NCBI RefSeq assembly: GCF_004363235.1
Contig: NZ_SNYW01000006.1
Location: forward strand, 372,001 to 436,000
Direction of reading: 5' to 3'
Source of the DNA: Dongia mobilis
GTDB lineage: Bacteria > Pseudomonadota > Alphaproteobacteria > Dongiales > Dongiaceae
DNA: 64,000 nucleotides
Each line of letters opens with the position of its first letter. Position 1 is the stretch's first letter. Both the position numbers and the translations under genes were made by a program. Shown in pieces: positions 1-8,595 of the stretch. A model generated the notes under the pieces. That model was not told the origin of the DNA. It saw only the letters and a list, made by a program, of their open reading frames with translations, and did not search any database.

Positions 1-417
1 GGCATCTGGGCGCCCGACGCGGCGACGGCCCTCCGCCTCCGCGCCGATTGCAACCGCACCGACATGAAGCTGATGTTCAACATCAATGCCGAGTTCGCCT
101 CGCCCATGGGCGACCGGTCGATAGCCGCGCGCGCCAAGAGTGCCGTGTTCTCGTCGCTCGCCGACGTCGTTCTGGTCTCCGGTCCCATGACGGGCCAGGC
201 GGTCGAGACCGCCAATCTTAAGCTCGCCAAGGATGCGCTGCCCGATACCCCGGTCTTTGCCAATACCGGCGTCAACATCGACAACGTCGCGGATATTCTC
301 AAAATTGGCGACGGCGCGGTCGTGGGCACCCATTTCAAGATCGGCGGCGATACCTGGAAACCGGTCGATGGCGAGCGCGTCAAGCGCTTCATGGACAAGG
401 TCGGCAAGATCCGCTGA
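1..417 (+). CDS. BtpA/SgcQ family protein, 3' part only
   Basis: The reading frame is open from the first base of the window, so the N-terminal part lies upstream. The visible 138 codons end at TGA 415-417. They read as the C-terminal half of a BtpA/SgcQ TIM-barrel: the strands ending DVVLVSG, PVFANTGV and GAVVGTHFK match the family's phosphate-binding side, and the tail VKRFMDKV is typical. BtpA proteins are poorly defined; relatives such as SgcQ sit in sugar operons and are thought to act on phosphosugars. The FGGY kinase starts 13 bases downstream on the same strand, which fits a sugar or polyol operon whose transporter would lie further upstream. Family is fairly sure; substrate unknown. 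Confidence 0.8.
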   Translation, partial: GIWAPDAATALRLRADCNRTDMKLMFNINAEFASPMGDRSIAARAKSAVFSSLADVVLVSGPMTGQAVETANLKLAKDALPDTPVFANTGVNIDNVADILKIGDGAVVGTHFKIGGDTWKPVDGERVKRFMDKVGKIR

Positions 418-430
418 TATTGCCGTCATC

Positions 431-1948
431 ATGGCGTATTTCCTCGGCCTCGATATCGGCACCACATCGACCATCGGCATCGTTATCGATGATGCCGGCC
501 ATTCGCTCGGGGTCGAAAGCCGTCCGGTGACGCTTTACTCGGATCATGCCAACTGGTCCGAGGAGGAGCCGGACGAATGGTGGGGAAATTGTGGCGATAT
601 CTGTCGTGCCCTGCTGGCGAAGACCGGCATCGGGCCGGGCGACATCGCGGCTGTCGGCGTCACCGGCATGTTGCCCGCCGTCATCCTGCTCGACGAGATG
701 GGGCGGCACATCCGCCGCTCGATCCAGCAGAACGACGCCCGCGCCACGGCGCAGCTGGAACGCTTCCGCGCGGGCATGAGCCAGGCGCATTTCCTCGCCC
801 GCGCCGGTACCGGCTACAGCCAGCAACTGGTCGGTCCGAAGCTGATGTGGCTGCGCGAGCATGAGCCGGATAACTTCGCCCGCGCGCGCCATGTCGTCGG
901 CGCCTCCGACTATATCACCGGCCGACTTACCGGCAGCATCCATGTCGAGCACAACTGGGCGCTGGAATCGGGCTTCGTCAATCTGGCAACCGGCACCTAT
1001 GACGATCACCTCATGGCGCTTGCCGACATCAGTCCTTCATTGCTGGCGCCCATTCGCAAGAGTCACGACGTCGTTGGTGCCATTACGGCCGCGGCGGCGA
1101 CGCATACCGGGCTGAAGTCGGGAACGCCGGTGGTCGCGGGCTGCGCCGACCATGTCGCTTCGGCCTTTCTCTGCGGCGCCTCGCGGAATGGCGACCTGGT
1201 GCTGAAATTCGGCGGTGCCGGCGATATACTGCTGTCCTCCGACAAGCCGGTGACGGACACGCGCCTCTTCCTCGACTATCACATCGTGCCGGGCCTCTAT
1301 TTCCCGAATGGCTGTATGGCCTCGAGCGGCAGCTTCCTCAATTGGGTCGTGGCGAATTGGGGCGGCCATGCCAGGGCGCAGGCCGAGGCGGCGGGGCTCT
1401 CCGTGCATCGCTGGCTGGATCGCGAAACCGCCGGTATTGGCGCCGACAGCCAGGTGCTGTTCCTGCCCTATTTCCTGGGCGAGAAGACGCCGCTCAACGA
1501 TCCCAACGCACGCGGCACGCTGGTCGGCCTAGGTCTCAATCACGACATGCGCCATGTCTGGCGCGCAGCCCTTGAAGGCGTCGTTTTCGGCTTTCGCCAT
1601 CATGTCGAAACCTTCCATGAATTGGGGCTGGAGACGAAGCGCGTCTTCGCGGCGGATGGCGGGGCGGCGAGCGACCTCTGGCTGCAGATCGCAGCCGACA
1701 GTCTCGGCAAGCCGGTGACACGGATCGACCGGCATCCCGGCTCCTGTCTCGGTGCCGCCTTCGTTGCCGGCATCGGCGTGGGTGCCATCAAGGATTGGTC
1801 CGCCATCGCGGACTATGTCGCGGCGGGGCGCACCTTCACGCCCGATTCCGGGGCGCAGGCAATCCTCGACCACAAATACCGGTTGTGGCGCGATCTCTAC
1901 CGGCGCCTCCGGGACTTCTATCCCGAGTTGGTCGGGCTCGGCGGCTGA
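431..1948 (+). CDS. FGGY-family carbohydrate kinase (xylulokinase-like)
   Basis: A 505-residue protein that would phosphorylate a sugar or polyol with ATP in the cytoplasm. The N-terminus FLGLDIGTTSTIG is the FGGY phosphate-1 motif. VGVTGMLPAVILLD, VVGASDYITGRLTG and the C-terminal ADGGAASDLWLQIAAD (adenosine-binding motif) complete the signature, and the length is normal. I placed the start at ATG 431 because the protein begins MAYFLGLDIG there and homologues start at this point; the longer open frame overlaps the preceding gene. No clear ribosome site precedes it, so translation may be coupled to the BtpA-family gene 13 bases upstream. The substrate cannot be read from the sequence; xylulose is only the nearest family name. 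Confidence 0.88.
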   Translation: MAYFLGLDIGTTSTIGIVIDDAGHSLGVESRPVTLYSDHANWSEEEPDEWWGNCGDICRALLAKTGIGPGDIAAVGVTGMLPAVILLDEMGRHIRRSIQQNDARATAQLERFRAGMSQAHFLARAGTGYSQQLVGPKLMWLREHEPDNFARARHVVGASDYITGRLTGSIHVEHNWALESGFVNLATGTYDDHLMALADISPSLLAPIRKSHDVVGAITAAAATHTGLKSGTPVVAGCADHVASAFLCGASRNGDLVLKFGGAGDILLSSDKPVTDTRLFLDYHIVPGLYFPNGCMASSGSFLNWVVANWGGHARAQAEAAGLSVHRWLDRETAGIGADSQVLFLPYFLGEKTPLNDPNARGTLVGLGLNHDMRHVWRAALEGVVFGFRHHVETFHELGLETKRVFAADGGAASDLWLQIAADSLGKPVTRIDRHPGSCLGAAFVAGIGVGAIKDWSAIADYVAAGRTFTPDSGAQAILDHKYRLWRDLYRRLRDFYPELVGLGG

Positions 1949-3100
1949 TCAGTCGACCGGCGCCAGCACGATGGCGCCCTCGACCACCGGCTGGTTGCGG
2001 CGGAAGCGGTCGACGGCGAAGGGGGCCATACGACTATCGACCTCGCCGGTGACGATGGCCCTCGCCAGCAGGTCGCCCGCTGCCGGGGCACCGGCAAAGC
2101 CATAGGACCAGCCGGCCGACACCCAGAGATTGCCGACATCCGGATGCTGCCCCAGCAGCGGCCCCCAATCCGCCGTCGCGTGCAGCATGCCGGCCCAGTG
2201 CCGCAGGATGCGAAGGGCACCCAGGGCCGGAAACACTTCGGCATAGGCAGCGGCGGTGGCTGCCAGGGCGCAGATATCGGTGTTGAGCGTCACTTGCGGC
2301 TTTTCCGGCACCTCGGCGCCGCCGACGATCTCGCCACGCGCCGTCTGATGCATGTAGCAGAGCCGGTCGGGGAGCGCGATCGCCGAGCGAATGACCGGAC
2401 GCACCGGCTCCAATGCCATCGCCTCGATGCGGATTGGAAAACCAGGGATCTCCGCCCCGACCAACTTGCCGATGGCGGGGCTGTAGGCGCCCCCGGCAAT
2501 GACCACCTTTTCGCAGGCAATTCGTTCGTCGCCCGCGATCACTGTCGTGATCCGGTCGCCGCTGCGCTCGACCGCCGTTACCGGCCGCTGATAGTCAATT
2601 CGCGCACCGAGGCGCCGGCTGGCAGCGAGATAGCCTTTCATGGCCGCGTGATGCGGCGCGGCGCCACCGCCTTTCAAGTAGATTGCACCCAGCACGGCGT
2701 GTTCATCGATGGCGGGCTCCAGTTCCTTGATTCTTCGCACGGCAAGGAGATCCGATTGCAACCCGTGCTCGCGGTGCAGGTCGCGCATGCCGTCGAGCCG
2801 CGCCAGCGTTTCCGCTTTCTGCGCGATAACCAGATAGCCCCTGGGCGTGAACATCACATTCTCGCCCAAAGTCGCCGAAAGTTCGGCCCAAAGCCGGTTC
2901 GAGTGGGCGAAAAACCCGGTCCATTCCGGCGATCCGAACCCGCCGCGGATGAGGGTGCCGTTGCGGCCTGACGCACCGCCCTGGAAATAGCCGGCATCCA
3001 GCACGCGAACATCGCGCACGCCGAGTCTGGCGAGGTTGAAGGCGATTGAAAGGCCCTGGATGCCGCCGCCGATGATGACGATGGAATGGTTCGACTGCAT
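1949..3100 (-). CDS. FAD-dependent oxidoreductase of the DAO family (SoxB/HcnC-like)
   Basis: 383 residues. The N-terminal Rossmann motif IVIIGGGIQGLSIA (residues 7-20) binds FAD. The following GGASGRNGTLIRGG is the usual loop of sarcosine oxidase beta and D-amino-acid oxidase relatives, and the C-terminus has a second FAD contact (WVSAGWSYGFAGAPAAG). Such proteins oxidise amino acids or N-methyl amines. It is the last gene of a minus-strand operon: it lies 7 bases after the SoxA-like gene, which follows the iclR regulator with a 4-base overlap. Together with that partner it should form an alpha-beta flavoprotein complex, as in HcnBC, opine oxidase or SoxAB. Its stop abuts that of the convergent FGGY kinase. 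Substrate unknown. Confidence 0.85.
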   Translation of the reverse strand: MQSNHSIVIIGGGIQGLSIAFNLARLGVRDVRVLDAGYFQGGASGRNGTLIRGGFGSPEWTGFFAHSNRLWAELSATLGENVMFTPRGYLVIAQKAETLARLDGMRDLHREHGLQSDLLAVRRIKELEPAIDEHAVLGAIYLKGGGAAPHHAAMKGYLAASRRLGARIDYQRPVTAVERSGDRITTVIAGDERIACEKVVIAGGAYSPAIGKLVGAEIPGFPIRIEAMALEPVRPVIRSAIALPDRLCYMHQTARGEIVGGAEVPEKPQVTLNTDICALAATAAAYAEVFPALGALRILRHWAGMLHATADWGPLLGQHPDVGNLWVSAGWSYGFAGAPAAGDLLARAIVTGEVDSRMAPFAVDRFRRNQPVVEGAIVLAPVD

Positions 3101-3107
3101 CGTGGTC

Positions 3108-4556
3108 TCACTTCAACGGATCGACGAGACCCGAAAGCCCCGCGGCCTGTGCGACCGTGATGGCGCGGCGGGGGCCGCGATGCGACGGCCTGTCGGCGAG
3201 AGGCGCGCCCGCCGCATTCTCGATCACGGCGGCCATCAACTCCCAGCAGGGGAAACCCTGGCATGGTCCCATGCCGGCCGAGGTCTGCCGCTTGATCTCC
3301 TCGACATGGGTGACGCCGGCGCGAAGCAAGTCGGCGATTTCTCTCGCCGACACATCCATGCAGGGGCAGACATCGGCATCCAGGGCATGTTTGCCGGGCC
3401 AGTGGATACGCTCATCCGGCGCGGCGGCGCTGCCGACCATGCGGACATGCGCCGGCAGGGCGTCGGCGGAAAGGCGCAGCAATCCGTCGCCACTTGCCTG
3501 GAAGGAGAGATTGGGGTCGCTGCGCCACGGGCCGGCATGGACGACGGTCTGGCAGGGGACCGCGTGTTCGAAAACGGCTCCCGTCACCCGGTTCCAGCCC
3601 TTGATCGCCTTCAGTTCCGCCACCGCGCGTATTTCTGCAACCGCGGCGCCGAGGCTGTGGAGTCGTGCCGCGATCGCCTCGCGTGTCTCCGTGCCCACGA
3701 CCACGACGCGGCCGAGGCAGGCCGCACCGCCGGCGGCAAGGGCGAGGGCCGTCGCTGCATCCATGACGCCGGGCAGGGTGTTGCCCCGCACCAGCGGCGG
3801 CAGCGAGTGCTTGCCTGTGGCAAGAACGATCTCGTTGCTGCCGATTGCAACTGCCGGTCCGCCGTCGCCGGGCGCCGCAAGGACGAGGTGGCCCTGCCGG
3901 TAGATGGCGCAGGCCTCGTGGGCTGTGAGCAGAGTCACCCGTGAATCCAGGGCAGTTTCCGTGATGCCCATCAGGCGGGCGAAACGGGCCGGTGCGCTGC
4001 CGCGCGTTACCAGGACGACATCGCGACCGGCATGCGCGGCGGCGTTCGCCGTACCGATACCCTCTGGACCGCCACCAATCACCAGCAGGTCGCAATCAAT
4101 GCGCCGGCCTGCAACAACGGCCGGAGCCGCCGGCACCGGTGACAGGGTACCCTCGCCCGCGAGGAAAGCCAGCAACCGCTCCCAAACGAGATAGCGGCGG
4201 GTTCCGCTCGGCATCAGCCTGGTATGCTCGAAGCCACCCCGCACGAGCCGCGCGGGAACCAGGCGAAGGAGTTTCAGCAGGTCGAAGTGGGATGACGGCC
4301 AAGTGTTCTGCCGCGCGACGTGCATTCCGTCGCGAACCGTGACCTGGTCAAGTCGGGCATTGGGTATTCCGTCGACGTCGCCCAGCACGCCCTGGATGAA
4401 GCTTCCGGACAGACCCAATGGCCGGTGCCGTTTGCGCGTGGCGGCAAGCTGCAGGTGGCCAGCGCGGAACAGGGCTGCGGCAACGCTCTCACCGGCCGAA
4501 ACCTGAAGGGGCTCTCCGTTCCAGTTGATGACGCAGCCCGGCCCTGCCGCTCTCAT
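3108..4556 (-). CDS. SoxA-like flavoprotein subunit without folate-binding domain
   Basis: 482 residues in three parts. Residues 1-90 form a ferredoxin-like fold without the 2Fe-2S cysteines, ending QNTWPS, the pattern seen in sarcosine oxidase alpha (SoxA). Residues about 150-390 are an FAD/NAD(P)-binding disulphide-reductase fold starting LLVIGGGPEG. Residues 397-437 are a BFD-like 2Fe-2S domain with CPC (397-399) and CQGFPC (432-437). The protein stops about 45 residues later, so the GcvT/aminomethyltransferase half of true SoxA (about 1000 residues) is absent. Architecture is thus between SoxA and HcnB/OoxA. The start overlaps the iclR stop (ATGA) and the DAO-type partner lies 7 bases downstream, so the three are co-transcribed. 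Probable role: electron-accepting subunit of an amine or amino-acid oxidase. Confidence 0.82.
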   Translation of the reverse strand: MRAAGPGCVINWNGEPLQVSAGESVAAALFRAGHLQLAATRKRHRPLGLSGSFIQGVLGDVDGIPNARLDQVTVRDGMHVARQNTWPSSHFDLLKLLRLVPARLVRGGFEHTRLMPSGTRRYLVWERLLAFLAGEGTLSPVPAAPAVVAGRRIDCDLLVIGGGPEGIGTANAAAHAGRDVVLVTRGSAPARFARLMGITETALDSRVTLLTAHEACAIYRQGHLVLAAPGDGGPAVAIGSNEIVLATGKHSLPPLVRGNTLPGVMDAATALALAAGGAACLGRVVVVGTETREAIAARLHSLGAAVAEIRAVAELKAIKGWNRVTGAVFEHAVPCQTVVHAGPWRSDPNLSFQASGDGLLRLSADALPAHVRMVGSAAAPDERIHWPGKHALDADVCPCMDVSAREIADLLRAGVTHVEEIKRQTSAGMGPCQGFPCWELMAAVIENAAGAPLADRPSHRGPRRAITVAQAAGLSGLVDPLK

Positions 4557-5410
4557 TTCGGTTCCGGCCGCTTGCTGGTCTTCTGCTCCGCCTGGCCAAG
4601 GCGAACCGACATGGCGATCGCGATCCGGTCAGCGAATGCCCGCAGCAGTTCCGAATAGGTCGCCTGCTGGCGTTCGATCAACGCCTCGATCGTGCCGGTG
4701 ATGGCGATGCTGTATTTGACGTCGAAACCGGGAATGATGATCGGCGATGCAATGCCGGCGAAGCCCGGCACATCCTCGCCGACACAGAGGGCGATGCGCG
4801 TTTCCCGAATCTCGGCATGTTCGGCCTGCAGATCCTTGAGCCTGGTCTTGGTTCGCTCGGTCATGACCGGCAGCGGTCCCGAGAGGATCGCCCGCACCAC
4901 CGTCTCGCTCTGGAAGGCGAGAATCGCCTTGGCGGAGGCGGCGGCATGAGCCGGCAGGATGCGGCCCGGCACCACATAGCTGCGGACGTCGTTTTCCGGC
5001 GTCACCATCGCTACGGAATGCACCTGCAGATCACTGAGGCGGGTGAGGAAGCAGGTCTCACCGGTGCGATCGGCCAGTTCCTGCAGCAGGGGGCGCACCA
5101 GCCATTCGACCCAATCGTCCGACATGCCGCCATAGAGCAGGTTGAGCAGGCGGCCACCCAGTACATAGGGGCCGTAACGCGGCGCCCGTGCGGTCAGCAG
5201 GCCGGCCGCCACCAGGCTGCGCAGCAGGCGATGCACGGTCGATTTCGGCAACGCCAGGACTTCCACCAACTGGCTCAGCGTGATGCCGCCGGGGAAACCA
5301 GCTGCCATTTCCAGGATGCGGAAATAGCGGTCGAGCGGCGTGTCGACGGCGGCATCGCGTATTTCATCGAGATGAGGGCGCAGGGTTCGGGCAGTCAGAT
5401 CGGCTTGCAT
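4553..5410 (-). CDS. IclR-family transcriptional regulator
   Basis: 285 residues. A winged helix-turn-helix occupies about residues 25-90 (ITLSQLVEVLALPKSTVHRLLRSL), followed by an IclR effector-binding domain (AHAAASAKAILAF, FAGIASPI). IclR proteins usually repress or activate nearby catabolic genes in answer to a pathway metabolite. The gene heads the minus-strand operon with the SoxA-like and DAO-type subunits and is divergent from the dehydrogenase gene, so it probably controls both directions. The 141-base gap contains a promoter and two inverted repeats that are natural operator candidates. Start ATG at 5408-5410. Confidence 0.9.
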   Translation of the reverse strand: MQADLTARTLRPHLDEIRDAAVDTPLDRYFRILEMAAGFPGGITLSQLVEVLALPKSTVHRLLRSLVAAGLLTARAPRYGPYVLGGRLLNLLYGGMSDDWVEWLVRPLLQELADRTGETCFLTRLSDLQVHSVAMVTPENDVRSYVVPGRILPAHAAASAKAILAFQSETVVRAILSGPLPVMTERTKTRLKDLQAEHAEIRETRIALCVGEDVPGFAGIASPIIIPGFDVKYSIAITGTIEALIERQQATYSELLRAFADRIAIAMSVRLGQAEQKTSKRPEPK

Positions 5411-5467
5411 GGGTGGGACTTTGCGAGAGTTGAACCAGGGTTGAAACGGGGGGCGGCAGCGGTCGGC

Positions 5468-5496
5468 TTGACGTCACCGATCGCAAATCCTAGTAT
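5468..5496 (+). promoter_or_regulatory. sigma70-like promoter for the dehydrogenase operon
   Basis: TTGACG at 5468-5473 and TAGTAT at 5491-5496 are separated by 17 bases, matching -35 and -10 elements at 5 of 6 and 4 of 6 positions. Transcription would begin near 5503. The -10 hexamer is also one arm of an inverted repeat TAGTAT-N11-ATACTA (5491-5513), so a repressor could sit on it. This placement rules out ATG 5495 as the start of the downstream gene. Confidence 0.55.
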
Positions 5497-5513
5497 GCCG
5501 AATAATAATACTA

Positions 5514-5532
5514 TGTTCCGAAAATCGGGACA
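5514..5532. promoter_or_regulatory. Candidate IclR operator palindrome
   Basis: TGTTCCGA-AAA-TCGGGACA is an inverted repeat with 7 of 8 arm positions paired. It lies about 10 bases past the predicted transcription start and before the preferred ATG at 5552. The TTCC-N-GGAA-like core resembles sites of IclR-family proteins, and an iclR gene starts about 100 bases away. The position would block transcription or open-complex formation. Confidence 0.45.
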
Positions 5533-5551
5533 AGCAGAATTACTGCGAAGG

Positions 5552-7627
5552 ATGGCATTGGGTCTGCCAACAACGCGGTTCCCTGGCGGGGAGGAGCAGA
5601 TTCGCGATTCGCGCTACGACGTTCTGTTCGAGCCTGTCCGGATCGGTCGGTTCACCACCCGCAATCGCTTCTATCAACCGCCGCATTGCAACGGCATGGG
5701 CAATCTCCGTCCCCAGGCCCATGCCGCCATGCGTGGCATCAAGGCCGAGGGTGGCTGGGCGGTGGTGAACACCGAGCACTGCTCGATCCATCCAACTTCG
5801 GATCTGATGCCCGAAGTACTGCAATCGCTCTGGGACGAAGACGACATTCCGCCGCTCGCCCTGATGTGCGACGCCGTGCATGCGCATGGATCTCTGGCCG
5901 GCGTGCAACTGGCCTATGCGGCCTATTACAATGCCAACAAGCTCTCGCGCGAAATCCCGATGGGGCCGATGGGGAGGCCGGTGGACGGGACTTTCCCGCT
6001 GCACGCGCGGGCGATGGATCTTGCCGATATCCGCAACCTCAGACGCTGGTGGCGCGAGGCTGCCGAGCGCGCCCGCAGATGCGGCTTCGACATCGTCAAC
6101 GTCGATGCGAATTTCTCCACCATCGCCTTCCAGTTCCTCTCGCCGCGCAACCAGCGCGCGGACGAGTATGGCGGCAGTCTGCGGAACCGCGCCCGCCTGC
6201 TGCGCGAACTTATCGAGGAAACGCGCGCGGGCGTGCAGGATGCCTGCGCCGTCTCGGTGCGCCTTATCGTCGACGAACTGTGCGGCGATGTCGGCCTTCG
6301 GGCGGAAGAGGAGGGGATCGAGGCGATCTCGCTGCTGGCCGAACTGCCCGACCTCTGGGACATCGTCATTGGCACCTGGGCAGGCGATTCACCCACTGCG
6401 CGCTTTGCGCCGGAGAACGATCACGAGCGCTTTCTTGCCGGCATCAAGCAGGTGACGACCAGGCCCGTGGTCGGCGTCGGCCGCTTCACCTCGCCGGATA
6501 CCATGGTCTCGCTCGTCCGCCGCGGCATCCTCGACATGATCGGGGCAACCCGCCCCTCCATCGCTGATCCCTTCCTGCCCAGCAAGATCGAGGAGGGCCG
6601 GCTCGAGGACATCCGCGAATGCATCGGCTGCAATATCTGCGTCTCCAGCCATTTCATGATGACCAATCTCAGATGCACGCAGAACCCCACCATCGGCGAG
6701 GAATGGCGCCGCGACTGGCATCCGGAAATCCTTCGCCCACGTGATCGGGAAGAAACCGTCCTCGTGGTCGGTGCCGGCCCTGCCGGACTGGAATGCGCCC
6801 GCGTGCTGGCTGAGCGCGGTTATGATGTCATGCTGGCGGAAAGATCGCGTGAACTCGGCGGCCGGCTGCTCCACGAGAGCCGCTTGCCCGGCATGACCAC
6901 TTATCTCCGTGTACGCGACTGGCGCGCCGGACAGATCGCGAGGCTACCGAACGTCGCGGTCTTCCGCGAAAGCATCATGGACCGTGCAACGATCCTTGAA
7001 ACAGGTGCGGCCCATGTCATTCTGGCAACCGGATCCGTCTGGCGGCGGGACGGCGTGAGCCGCCTCAACGGCAGGCCGCTGTCCCTTGGTGCGATCCCGG
7101 TCCTGACGCCGGACGACATTTTCGCCGGCGCAAAGATCTCTGGCCGGGTCATGATCTATGACGAAGACCACTACTACATGGGTGGATTGCTGGCCGAGCA
7201 ATTGGCGCGGGCCGGTGCCGATGTCATCCTGGTGACGCCGGAAGCGGAACTGTCCGCCTTCACGGCGAACACCCTGGAACTGCAGCGCATCGCGCTGCGC
7301 CTCGACGAGGCGGGAGTGACCGGCCTGACGCATCACGTGCTGGTGGGGGCGGATTCCGGAGGGGTGGAACTGCGCCACCGTCACACCTCCCGCCCACGCA
7401 CGGTCGCGGTCGACATGCTGGTTCTGGTGACGGCGCGCCAGCCGGTCGATGAACTCTATCGCGACCTTGCCGGTGCGGTGATCGATGTCGTCCGCATCGG
7501 CGATTGCCTGGCGCCGGGCGCCGTGTTCCATGCCGTCCATGGCGGCCACCGGGCCGGGCGTGAATTCGGCGCGGCGGAGCAGGAAATACCATTCAGGCGC
7601 GAACGGATCGATCTAGCGCGCGTCTGA
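5552..7627 (+). CDS. Dimethylamine/trimethylamine dehydrogenase-like flavoprotein
   Basis: 691 residues from ATG 5552. The N-terminal half is an Old Yellow Enzyme-type FMN barrel. The motif YQPPHCNGMG carries Cys46, aligned with the cysteine that binds FMN covalently in trimethylamine dehydrogenase. C357-x2-C360-x2-C363-x11-C375 is the 4Fe-4S site. GAGPAG (407-412) opens the C-terminal FAD/ADP-binding disulphide-reductase-like half. The full TMADH/DMADH architecture suggests oxidative N-demethylation or amine oxidation, with electrons passed to ETF, but related enzymes act on other substrates (2,4-dienoyl-CoA reductase, stachydrine demethylase). ATG 5495 lies inside the predicted -10 and ATG 5513 inside an inverted repeat, so I prefer 5552, although its AAGG touches the ATG. 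A DUF849 gene follows by 15 bases. Confidence 0.85.
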   Translation: MALGLPTTRFPGGEEQIRDSRYDVLFEPVRIGRFTTRNRFYQPPHCNGMGNLRPQAHAAMRGIKAEGGWAVVNTEHCSIHPTSDLMPEVLQSLWDEDDIPPLALMCDAVHAHGSLAGVQLAYAAYYNANKLSREIPMGPMGRPVDGTFPLHARAMDLADIRNLRRWWREAAERARRCGFDIVNVDANFSTIAFQFLSPRNQRADEYGGSLRNRARLLRELIEETRAGVQDACAVSVRLIVDELCGDVGLRAEEEGIEAISLLAELPDLWDIVIGTWAGDSPTARFAPENDHERFLAGIKQVTTRPVVGVGRFTSPDTMVSLVRRGILDMIGATRPSIADPFLPSKIEEGRLEDIRECIGCNICVSSHFMMTNLRCTQNPTIGEEWRRDWHPEILRPRDREETVLVVGAGPAGLECARVLAERGYDVMLAERSRELGGRLLHESRLPGMTTYLRVRDWRAGQIARLPNVAVFRESIMDRATILETGAAHVILATGSVWRRDGVSRLNGRPLSLGAIPVLTPDDIFAGAKISGRVMIYDEDHYYMGGLLAEQLARAGADVILVTPEAELSAFTANTLELQRIALRLDEAGVTGLTHHVLVGADSGGVELRHRHTSRPRTVAVDMLVLVTARQPVDELYRDLAGAVIDVVRIGDCLAPGAVFHAVHGGHRAGREFGAAEQEIPFRRERIDLARV

Positions 7628-7642
7628 GAGCGAGGAAACCGC

Positions 7643-8524
7643 ATGTCAAAGACAATCATCTGCTGTGCCGTCACCGGCGGCGGCGATACCGTCGGCAAGA
7701 ATCCCGCCGTCCCGGTGACGCCGCGCCAGATCGCCGATTCTGCCATCGATGCGGCCCGGGCGGGAGCCGCCATCGTTCATATCCATGTGCGGGATCCAGA
7801 TACGGCTAGGCCAAGCATGGAACTGGCGCATTACCGCGAGGTAGTTGAGCGCATTCGCGACAGCGGAACCGACGTGGTGATCAACCTGACCACGGGGGCG
7901 GGCGGGCGCTTCATGCCGGGCGATAACGAGCCCCTGGCCGCAAAACCCGGATCGAACCTTGCGACGCCCGCTGACAGGATCGGTCATGTGCTGGCACTCA
8001 AGCCCGCCATCTGCAGTCTCGATATGGGCTCGATGAACATGGGCGACTATGTCTTCGTGAATACCAAAGGCCATCTCGAGGAAATGGCTGCCGGTATCGT
8101 CGGTGCTGGCGTCAAGCCGGAACTGGAGGTGTTCGAAGCCGGGCATGTTCGCCTTGCCGTCAACCTGATCGAGCGCGGCATCCTGCCCTCGCCATCGCTG
8201 TTCCAGATTTGCCTTGGCGTTCCATGGGCGCAGCCGGCAACGCCGGAGGCGATGACCTATATGCGCAACCTTCTGCCGCCGGACGCCGTCTGGTTCGCCT
8301 TCGGCATCGGCGCGCAGCAGTTTCCCATGGTGGCGCAGGCCCATCTGCTGGGTGGCCATGTCCGCGTCGGCCTCGAGGACAACCTCTATCTTGCCAGGGG
8401 TCGGCTGGCGCCCAGCAACGCCGCCCTGGTCGATAAGGCGGTTGAGATCGTCGAAATTCTGGGCGGCGAGATTGCCGACGCCGCCGCGGCGCGCCGCATA
8501 CTTGGCCTTGCCCCGTCCGCCTGA
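7643..8524 (+). CDS. Beta-keto acid cleavage enzyme (BKACE, DUF849)
   Basis: 293 residues, the usual length. BKACE enzymes are zinc-dependent: they condense a beta-keto acid with acetyl-CoA and split it to acetoacetate and a new CoA ester. The zinc histidines H46 and H48 appear in VHIHVRDP, and TGGG (11-14) and NLTTGAGG match family signatures. The start has a GAGCGAGG ribosome site 8 bases upstream. It follows the TMADH-like gene by 15 bases, so the two are one operon. BKACEs serve carnitine (dehydrocarnitine), lysine fermentation (3-keto-5-aminohexanoate) and other pathways; the amine dehydrogenase neighbour makes an amino or N-methylated keto acid the best guess. Confidence 0.9.
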   Translation: MSKTIICCAVTGGGDTVGKNPAVPVTPRQIADSAIDAARAGAAIVHIHVRDPDTARPSMELAHYREVVERIRDSGTDVVINLTTGAGGRFMPGDNEPLAAKPGSNLATPADRIGHVLALKPAICSLDMGSMNMGDYVFVNTKGHLEEMAAGIVGAGVKPELEVFEAGHVRLAVNLIERGILPSPSLFQICLGVPWAQPATPEAMTYMRNLLPPDAVWFAFGIGAQQFPMVAQAHLLGGHVRVGLEDNLYLARGRLAPSNAALVDKAVEIVEILGGEIADAAAARRILGLAPSA

Positions 8525-8570
8525 TCAGCCCAGGCAGCACAGGCTCTGGCAAGCTCCGCTCGGGCGCAAT

Positions 8571-8595
8571 CCGCTCAGGCGATCATACTGAGCGG
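8571..8595. terminator. Possible bidirectional terminator hairpin
   Basis: CCGCTCAG (8571-8578), a 9-base loop and CTGAGCGG (8588-8595) form a perfect 8-bp stem at the junction of convergent operons, overlapping the phnM stop. The flanks are not T-rich, so termination is uncertain. Confidence 0.35.

Noticed and set aside
4817-5551. An N-terminal extension of the TMADH-like gene
   Set aside because: The added residues overlap iclR antisense and the promoter, and they are unlike the family; the start is placed at 5552.
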